A stretch of DNA of 10,991 nucleotides, taken from the NCBI GenBank assembly GCA_947458985.1, contig CANHBA010000064.1, forward strand, positions 1-10,991, written 5' to 3'. Positions 6,293 to 10,991 of this stretch are shown piece after piece (position 1 is the stretch's first letter; every line of letters begins with the position of its first letter). The notes under the pieces were generated by a model. That model had not been told where the DNA came from. It made no database searches and saw only the letters and a list, made by a program, of their open reading frames with translations. The DNA is from Flavobacteriales bacterium. Lineage in GTDB: Bacteria; Bacteroidota; Bacteroidia; Flavobacteriales_D; Crocinitomicaceae. The position numbers were made by a program, and so were the translations under genes.

Positions 6293-8089
6293 ATGGAAAT
6301 CAGAAATATTGCCATTATTGCCCACGTTGACCACGGTAAAACTACCCTTGTTGATAAAATGATCGAAGCGGGCCAAGTTGTCAATGAGCGCGACCGCATG
6401 ACCGGCGAACTCATCATGGACAACAACGATCTTGAGCGCGAGCGCGGAATCACCATTGTTTCTAAAAACGTATCGGTTTCCTACAAAGGCACCAAAATCA
6501 ACATCATCGACACCCCGGGTCACGCCGACTTTGGAGGTGAGGTTGAGCGCGTGCTTAACATGGCCGATGGCGTATGTTTGTTAGTAGATGCCTTCGAAGG
6601 CCCGATGCCACAAACGCGTTTTGTACTTGGTAAAGCACTTTCAATGGGTTTAAAGCCTTTGCTTGTGATCAACAAAGTCGACAAAGAAAACTGTACACCA
6701 GAAGAAGTTCACGAAAAAGTATTCGACCTCATGTTTGAGCTCGATGCCAACGAAGAGCAATTAGACTTCCCGACTATTTATGGTTCTGCCAAAAACGGCT
6801 GGATGTCTACAGACTGGAAACAACCAACGGATAGCATTACACCGTTACTCGATCAAATTTTGGATTACTTTCCACCAAAGAAAATCGAAGAAGGAAACAC
6901 CCAAATGCTCATCACTTCTCTCGACTTCTCTTCTTATGTTGGACGTATCGCTATCGGTCGTCTAACAAGAGGCGTGATCAAAGAGAACCAACCCATCATT
7001 CTTTCTAAGTCCGATGGCCGTCAAGAAAAACACCGCATCAAAGAAGTCTTTGTTTTTGAAGGTATCGAGCGTGCAAAAGTGACTGAAGTACAACCTGGAG
7101 ACCTCTGTGCTGTAACCGGTATTGAAGGTTTCGAAATCGGCGACTCTATCTGCGATGCCGAAAATCCAGAGCCACTTCCAACCATCAAAATGGACGAACC
7201 AACCATGAGCATGTTGTTTTCTATCAACGACTCTCCGTTCTTCGGCAAAGAAGGTAAGTTTGTTACGTCGCGTCACATCTCTGACCGCCTTACCAAAGAG
7301 CTCGAGAAAAACCTCGCGTTGCGTGTCAGCGACACCGATAAAGCCGACAAATGGATGGTTTTTGGCCGTGGTGTATTGCACCTTTCCGTACTCATTGAAA
7401 CGATGCGTCGCGAAGGTTACGAACTTCAAGTTGGTCAGCCACAGGTTATCATCAAAGAAATCGATGGCGTTAAATGCGAACCAATCGAAGAACTCACCAT
7501 TGACCTTCCTGAAGAGCACAGCGGAACAGCCGTAGAAGCCGTTACGCGCCGAAAAGGAGAAATGACCAACATGGTGCCAAAAGGCGAACGCATGATTGTC
7601 ACTTTCCAAATTCCTTCACGTGGAATCATCGGCCTTCGCAACTACCTTTTGACACAAACCGCTGGTGAGGCCATCATGAACCACCGCTTCTTGGAATACC
7701 AACCTTATAAAGGAGAAATTCCTGGTCGTCAGAATGGTTCACTTATTTCCCTCGAACAAGGCACTTCTATTCCTTTCTCTTTGAACAACCTTCAGGAGCG
7801 CGGTAAATTCTTTATTGCACCCAACGAAGACATCTACGAAGGTCAGGTAATCGGTGAAAACTCTCGCGCAGGTGACTTATGTGTAAATGTGACCAAAACC
7901 AAGAAGCTCACCAACATGCGTGCTTCAGGTTCTGACGACAAAGTACGTTTGGCTCCACCTAAAGTTTTCAGCCTCGAAGAGTGCTTGGAATACATCCAAT
8001 CTGATGAATACGTAGAAGTTACCCCAAAAAGTTTGCGCATCAGAAAAATCTTATTGAAAGAAACTGATCGCAAACGTTCAGGTAAGTAA
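6293..8089 (+). CDS. typA: Translational GTPase TypA/BipA
   Basis: A 598-residue ribosome-binding GTPase, full length for the family (about 600). The G domain shows G1 AHVDHGKT (10-17), switch I RGITI (51-55), G3 DTPGH (73-77), G4 NKVDK (127-131) and G5 GSAK (164-167). The rest follows TypA order: a beta-barrel domain with GRIAIGRLTRG, the EF-G III-like part, the EF-G V-like part with LPEEHSGTAVEAVTRRKGEM, and the TypA-specific C-terminal region with GRQNGSLISLEQG. TypA acts on 70S ribosomes in stress or cold responses and in 50S maturation in E. coli. It sits 26 nt after the helicase gene, so co-transcription is likely. The reading frame ends in three consecutive in-frame TAA codons (8087-8095), a strong translational stop. 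Confidence 0.97.
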   Translation: MEIRNIAIIAHVDHGKTTLVDKMIEAGQVVNERDRMTGELIMDNNDLERERGITIVSKNVSVSYKGTKINIIDTPGHADFGGEVERVLNMADGVCLLVDAFEGPMPQTRFVLGKALSMGLKPLLVINKVDKENCTPEEVHEKVFDLMFELDANEEQLDFPTIYGSAKNGWMSTDWKQPTDSITPLLDQILDYFPPKKIEEGNTQMLITSLDFSSYVGRIAIGRLTRGVIKENQPIILSKSDGRQEKHRIKEVFVFEGIERAKVTEVQPGDLCAVTGIEGFEIGDSICDAENPEPLPTIKMDEPTMSMLFSINDSPFFGKEGKFVTSRHISDRLTKELEKNLALRVSDTDKADKWMVFGRGVLHLSVLIETMRREGYELQVGQPQVIIKEIDGVKCEPIEELTIDLPEEHSGTAVEAVTRRKGEMTNMVPKGERMIVTFQIPSRGIIGLRNYLLTQTAGEAIMNHRFLEYQPYKGEIPGRQNGSLISLEQGTSIPFSLNNLQERGKFFIAPNEDIYEGQVIGENSRAGDLCVNVTKTKKLTNMRASGSDDKVRLAPPKVFSLEECLEYIQSDEYVEVTPKSLRIRKILLKETDRKRSGK

Positions 8090-8092
8090 TAA

Positions 8093-8100
8093 TAAATTTG
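8093..8100 (+). promoter_or_regulatory. -7 box of the DUF6089 membrane-protein gene
   Basis: TAAATTTG exactly matches TAnnTTTG, 22 nt before the ATG at 8123, the same distance as for the helicase gene. It overlaps the last of the three tandem stop codons of typA. There is no obvious TTG -33 element at the expected distance. This position supports ATG 8123 rather than the GTG at 8114 as the start. Confidence 0.55.
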
Positions 8101-8122
8101 CCAATTTTACGTTGTGTTAACG

Positions 8123-8938
8123 ATGAAAAAGGCTTTACTCCTTGTGTTTTTAGTGCTTGCGGTCCAATCGCAAGCACAAAAACGCACTTTTTTATCGCGT
8201 TCCGAGTTTGGTCTCAACATCGGCCAGACCTATTACCTCGGCGACCTCAACCCCTATCAACAATTCAAAAATGCCCACCTTGCAGGGGGGCTCATGTACC
8301 GTTACAATCTCAATAACCGCCTCACGCTGCGCTTTAATTATTTGTACGGACAAATTTCGGCTGCCGATTCAACTTCGCCATATCCTTTATTGGTTAACAG
8401 AAATTTAAGTTTTAAGTCCACGCTACACGAAGTTGCCGCGGGCCTAGAGTTTCATTATGTGCCATTTCAGTTTGGGAGTAGCCGCTACCCAGCTACGGCT
8501 TATTTGTTAGCGCAAGTGGGCGTCTTTCACATGAATCCACAAACCTATTTCAACAACGCTTGGCAAGACCTCCAGCCTTTGGCAACAGAAGGTCAGGGCA
8601 CGAGTAGCAATGCTCAAAAACCCTACAATCTGTATCAGCTTTGCTTGCCCTTAGGAATGGGGGTAAAGGTGAGTCTCGGAAAAATGGCGACTTTTAATGT
8701 TGACGTTGCCATTCGTAAAACTTTCACGGACTATCTTGACGATGTAGGCTCAGATTTATATTTTGATCCACAAGTACTTTCAGACGAAATTTCAGACTTA
8801 TCGGCCACACTTTCCAATCAGAGTTTAGACGGCAATCGCTTTGGTAAACGCGGCACGAGTAGCACCAAAGACTGGTATGTTTATACCGGCGCTACCCTCA
8901 CCATCCGATTAGGAAAAGGTGGTGGTTGTTTTTATTAA
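8123..8938 (+). CDS. DUF6089 family outer-membrane protein (PorG-related)
   Basis: A 271-residue exported protein. Residues 1-19 are a signal peptide (MKKALLLVFLVLAVQSQAQ), and the remainder is rich in alternating amphipathic strands, as in an outer-membrane beta-barrel. Recognisable family blocks are GQTYYLGDLNP (34-44), RNLSF (93-97), TEGQGT (155-160) and TFTDYLDDV (200-208), typical of Bacteroidota DUF6089 proteins. PorG, an outer-membrane component linked to T9SS, belongs to or near this family, but several DUF6089 paralogues usually exist per genome, so a T9SS role here is only possible. The GTG at 8114 would add three residues; ATG 8123 is preferred because it starts the signal peptide cleanly and follows the -7 box. 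It ends 11 nt before the lipoprotein gene. Confidence 0.85.
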   Translation: MKKALLLVFLVLAVQSQAQKRTFLSRSEFGLNIGQTYYLGDLNPYQQFKNAHLAGGLMYRYNLNNRLTLRFNYLYGQISAADSTSPYPLLVNRNLSFKSTLHEVAAGLEFHYVPFQFGSSRYPATAYLLAQVGVFHMNPQTYFNNAWQDLQPLATEGQGTSSNAQKPYNLYQLCLPLGMGVKVSLGKMATFNVDVAIRKTFTDYLDDVGSDLYFDPQVLSDEISDLSATLSNQSLDGNRFGKRGTSSTKDWYVYTGATLTIRLGKGGGCFY

Positions 8939-8949
8939 ATTTACACACC

Positions 8950-9219
8950 ATGCAAAAGTTATTTTTAATATCCTTCGTTTTCTTTTTGTTCTCTTGTCAG
9001 TCTGAGGTTTGTGAATGTGCCGACCAATGGCTAGAAATGACCCAAGCACTTAAAAAAGCTGAATCCAAAGGAGAACCCGTGGATAAACTCCTTAAAAAAT
9101 ACGAAGCGCCACTCAAAAAATGTGAGAACCTCGATGCCAATAAAACAGCTGCAGAAAAGGAACAAATGCTCGAAGAATTGCGCAGCTGCGATTCCTACAA
9201 AAAAATTGGCAAGAATTAG
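8950..9219 (+). CDS. Small cysteine-containing lipoprotein of unknown function
   Basis: An 89-residue protein with a lipoprotein signal peptide: MQK, a hydrophobic stretch, then the lipobox LFSC with Cys16 as the lipid-modified residue. The mature part is about 74 residues, highly charged, mainly helical, with four further cysteines (21, 23, 58, 80) that could form disulfides in the periplasm. I do not recognise the family. The ATG at 8950 is chosen because it starts the signal peptide; the upstream TTG at 8926 would overlap the previous gene and spoil it. It lies 11 nt after the DUF6089 gene, so it is probably in the same transcript. Its last 4 bases overlap the end of the convergent deacetylase-like gene. 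Confidence 0.82.
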   Translation: MQKLFLISFVFFLFSCQSEVCECADQWLEMTQALKKAESKGEPVDKLLKKYEAPLKKCENLDANKTAAEKEQMLEELRSCDSYKKIGKN

Positions 9220-10505
9220 GATTTACCCTGATTGATTACAAATGTTGCTTTAAAAACCTCTTGATACGCGGCCCAGTGCTGGTAACCAGAAATGGTCTCG
9301 TTGTGCCATAAAAAACTGAAGGTCCCGCCGTATTTCTTCACTTCCCCATACAAAGCTTCTATGCGTTTTTTAGCTGCTTCTGGCTTGAACTTGAGGTATT
9401 CTAAGAGCGTGCCGTCCATATAAACAAAAGGATGGATGTTGAGATGGGTTACTTCATTTTTTCGCAAATCGAACCACTTAAACGTGCGTGCTGTTCCAGC
9501 TCGAAAACCCGTCTGCTCTGCATAACCCATTGTGTAGTCGTGTGTGATCCCGGCTCTTATAAGATGGTGGTAAGTGCTCGGTAAGCTCATTAATAAAAAA
9601 TGTTGTCGGTTGCTATTTGGTCGGTATCCTACAATTTGTTCGAGCCTTTGCATTTCGAGTTCAAGTTGTTGATAGCTGTGTTGGGTGAGCGAACTGCCGT
9701 GGATGCCTATTTCGGCATGTGCTGCAATTTGGCGTATTTTGTCTTGTTGCGGCAGGTTGAGGTGCGAGAGGTTTTTATCGAGTTTGGTGTAGTTGCCTAG
9801 TAGCCAAAAAACTTTGGTGTCTGGGAAGTGTTGGGCCAGTTCTGAAATTTGATCAAAGGTATCGTAAGGATCTGTTTTGGCACCTTTACGGACCATTTTG
9901 CGATCCATTACCCTTTCTGTTCTGCGGTAGAGTAGGTCCTTGCAATTGGCAAAAAAAGTTCGAATCGTGTTTTTGTGCGCGTAAGCAAAGGTATTATCGA
10001 TGTCAAAAGTAGGTTGAAAATGAAAGCGTGGTTGCTGCGCTTGAAGCTCCTGTTTAAATGCTTGCTCCAAGTAATGGATAAGTGCTTCGCTCCAAATGTC
10101 GCAAATTGGTACCTGTAACCAATTGTGTGCAGCTGCAACAGAGGCACTGGCCTGAAAGCGTTCAAGGGCATCGGTCTGGATGCTTTGGTATTCTTCCATG
10201 CGGCTAAGCATGTAAAAGATGCTGGCCAGCAAATCGGGTTGTCCGTTGAAGCAAAGACACTCGGTGCTATTGAAAGCCCCTTTTGTTGGCGCTTCCTTCA
10301 GCAAGTCATCATCAAAAAGTAGTGCTGCCGGAACCAACTGAATAGCGTCTTCAAAATCTCTATTCGAGTAATTGATTTTGGGTCCTGTTGCAGCAATAAA
10401 AGCAATGCCGTCGTTGGTGAGCTGATAAGCAACCTTCCTTTCGGAAAAAACAAACGACAAGGTGTAGAGTAGCCGCTCGGTGATATATTCTACGTAGATC
10501 AGCAC
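9216..10505 (-). CDS. Polysaccharide deacetylase-like protein (DUF7033 type)
   Basis: About 429 residues when started at the GTG at 10505 (shared base with the epimerase stop). A longer frame from a TTG at 10532 exists, but the GTG start gives LIYVEYITERLLY, the usual N-terminus of this Bacteroidota family. The N-terminal part (about 1-150) resembles DUF7033. The C-terminal part is an NodB/carbohydrate-esterase-like domain with FDIDN (167-171) as the metal/catalytic Asp motif, EIGIHGS (265-271) at the second metal-motif place, R-Q-H-F-L (300-304), GFRAGT (333-338) and WHNE (400-403). It has no signal peptide, so it is likely cytosolic or membrane-associated. Neighbouring the UDP-GlcNAc 2-epimerase, it probably acts on a surface-polysaccharide precursor or glycan (inference). 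The activity is untested. Confidence 0.85.
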   Translation of the reverse strand: MLIYVEYITERLLYTLSFVFSERKVAYQLTNDGIAFIAATGPKINYSNRDFEDAIQLVPAALLFDDDLLKEAPTKGAFNSTECLCFNGQPDLLASIFYMLSRMEEYQSIQTDALERFQASASVAAAHNWLQVPICDIWSEALIHYLEQAFKQELQAQQPRFHFQPTFDIDNTFAYAHKNTIRTFFANCKDLLYRRTERVMDRKMVRKGAKTDPYDTFDQISELAQHFPDTKVFWLLGNYTKLDKNLSHLNLPQQDKIRQIAAHAEIGIHGSSLTQHSYQQLELEMQRLEQIVGYRPNSNRQHFLLMSLPSTYHHLIRAGITHDYTMGYAEQTGFRAGTARTFKWFDLRKNEVTHLNIHPFVYMDGTLLEYLKFKPEAAKKRIEALYGEVKKYGGTFSFLWHNETISGYQHWAAYQEVFKATFVINQGKS

Positions 10506-10991
10506 TAGAGAGAAGTCAGGATTTTTTGGCAAATAAAGGTGGCTGCGTGGCCGTCGCCGAAGATATCTGAGCGTGTTTGCATAGGTCTATTTAGCAAAAG
10601 GGTGGCAGCGTCTAAAATTTTCTCTTGGTTGGCGCCGGTCAAAATTGCTGCACCAGCTTCCACTACCTCTACCCATTCGGTTTGTTCGCGTAAAATGACG
10701 CAAGGTTTGCCAAAGAAATAGGCTTCTTTTTGAACACCGCCGCTGTCTGTAACAATTAATCTCGCATTTTGCTCCAAGGCAATCATGTCTAGAAAGCCTG
10801 CAGGTGCTGTAATCAGGAGTTTGTCTTGAGCGGCAATTCTTTCTTGAAAGGCAATACTTAAAAGAGTTTCGATTTTGTTTTTGGTGCGCGGGTGAATGGG
10901 CAGTACTACACTCAGGCCAGTTTGGTCAATGAGTGTCAATAGGGCTTCAAAAATGGCTTGGAGCGCAATAGGGTCATCGGTGTTGGAGTCG
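10505..10991 (-). CDS. wecB: UDP-N-acetylglucosamine 2-epimerase, non-hydrolysing (partial, C-terminal part)
   Basis: The gene runs off the right edge; 161 C-terminal residues are visible of about 370 expected. The fragment begins in DSNTDDP, matching the H-R-x-x-N-T-D-D segment of the WecB family, with the preceding His-Arg lying beyond the edge. Further matches are PIHPRT (31-36 of the fragment), TDSGGVQKEA (81-90, UDP-binding Ser-Gly-Gly), REQTEWVE (101-108) and GDGHAA (145-150). The enzyme interconverts UDP-GlcNAc and UDP-ManNAc in the cytosol for surface polysaccharide synthesis. The stop TAG (10505-10507) shares its last base with the GTG start of the deacetylase-like gene, pointing to translational coupling. 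A hydrolysing NeuC-type enzyme is less likely given the T-D-S-G-G-x-Q and T-E-x-x-E pattern. Confidence 0.93.
   Translation of the reverse strand, partial: DSNTDDPIALQAIFEALLTLIDQTGLSVVLPIHPRTKNKIETLLSIAFQERIAAQDKLLITAPAGFLDMIALEQNARLIVTDSGGVQKEAYFFGKPCVILREQTEWVEVVEAGAAILTGANQEKILDAATLLLNRPMQTRSDIFGDGHAATFICQKILTSL

Noticed and set aside
6067..6330. Frame-shifted product from the A-runs in the helicase tail (possible programmed slippage)
   Set aside because: The A6 runs are not in the X-XXY-YYZ phase needed for -1 frameshifting and no downstream hairpin is apparent; the in-frame protein continues normally to its stop.
6962..7609. A 215-codon open frame on the minus strand inside typA
   Set aside because: It is antisense to conserved TypA domains, has a His/Phe/Asp-rich composition expected from reading a biased coding strand backwards, and shows no signal peptide, motif or promoter.
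8936..8943. TAAATTTA as a -7 box for the lipoprotein gene
   Set aside because: It mismatches the final G and lies only 6 nt before the ATG, too close for a leader; co-transcription with the preceding gene is simpler.
8926..8949. Longer lipoprotein start at TTG 8926
   Set aside because: It would overlap the end of the DUF6089 gene and put a polar segment before the signal peptide; ATG 8950 gives a standard lipoprotein signal.

Overview
The window looks like an ordinary chromosomal stretch from a free-living Bacteroidota (Flavobacteriia/Cryomorphaceae-like; lineage inferred from content only). The evidence is a secreted protein with a C-terminal type IX secretion (T9SS) sorting domain, DUF5606 and DUF6089 family proteins that are largely restricted to Bacteroidota, -7 promoter boxes of the TAnnTTTG type used by the Bacteroidota primary sigma factor, mostly weak Shine-Dalgarno signals, and a tRNA whose 3' CCA is not encoded.

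Layout, left to right. Bases 1-120 hold the AT-rich 3' end of an unidentified plus-strand gene. A minus-strand tRNA-Met(CAU) follows (174-247), with its own promoter (259-291) and an intrinsic terminator (143-170). Next come three minus-strand genes. An M3 family oligoendopeptidase (303-2009) lies 1 nt downstream of a DUF5606 protein with a Lys/Ala-rich tail (2011-2550). Upstream of that pair, probably as a separate unit, is a secreted glucose/sorbosone-dehydrogenase-like beta-propeller protein with a T9SS tail (2621-4267). A 172-bp divergent intergenic region carries a promoter for the plus-strand pair: a DEAD-box RNA helicase with a DbpA-type RNA-binding domain (4440-6266) and the translational GTPase TypA/BipA (6293-8089). 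After these come a DUF6089 outer-membrane protein related to PorG (8123-8938) and a small cysteine-containing lipoprotein (8950-9219). On the minus strand, meeting the lipoprotein end to end with a 4-bp overlap, are a DUF7033-type polysaccharide-deacetylase-like protein (9216-10505) and the 3' part of a non-hydrolysing UDP-GlcNAc 2-epimerase gene (10505 to the right edge). The stop of the epimerase and the GTG start of the deacetylase-like gene share one base.

How they fit together (inference): the helicase and TypA are both linked to ribosome assembly and translation under cold or stress, and are probably co-transcribed. The epimerase and deacetylase-like pair is typical of surface-polysaccharide or O-antigen loci and probably extends past the right edge. 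The propeller protein is a T9SS cargo, and the DUF6089 protein belongs to the family that includes a T9SS envelope component. No CRISPR, phage, transposon, defence or biosynthetic system was found, and I see no strong candidate for a wholly new system. The most useful second-look items are the uniform short-leader promoter architecture, the DUF5606-peptidase pair, the helicase-TypA pair and the composition shift next to the tRNA.
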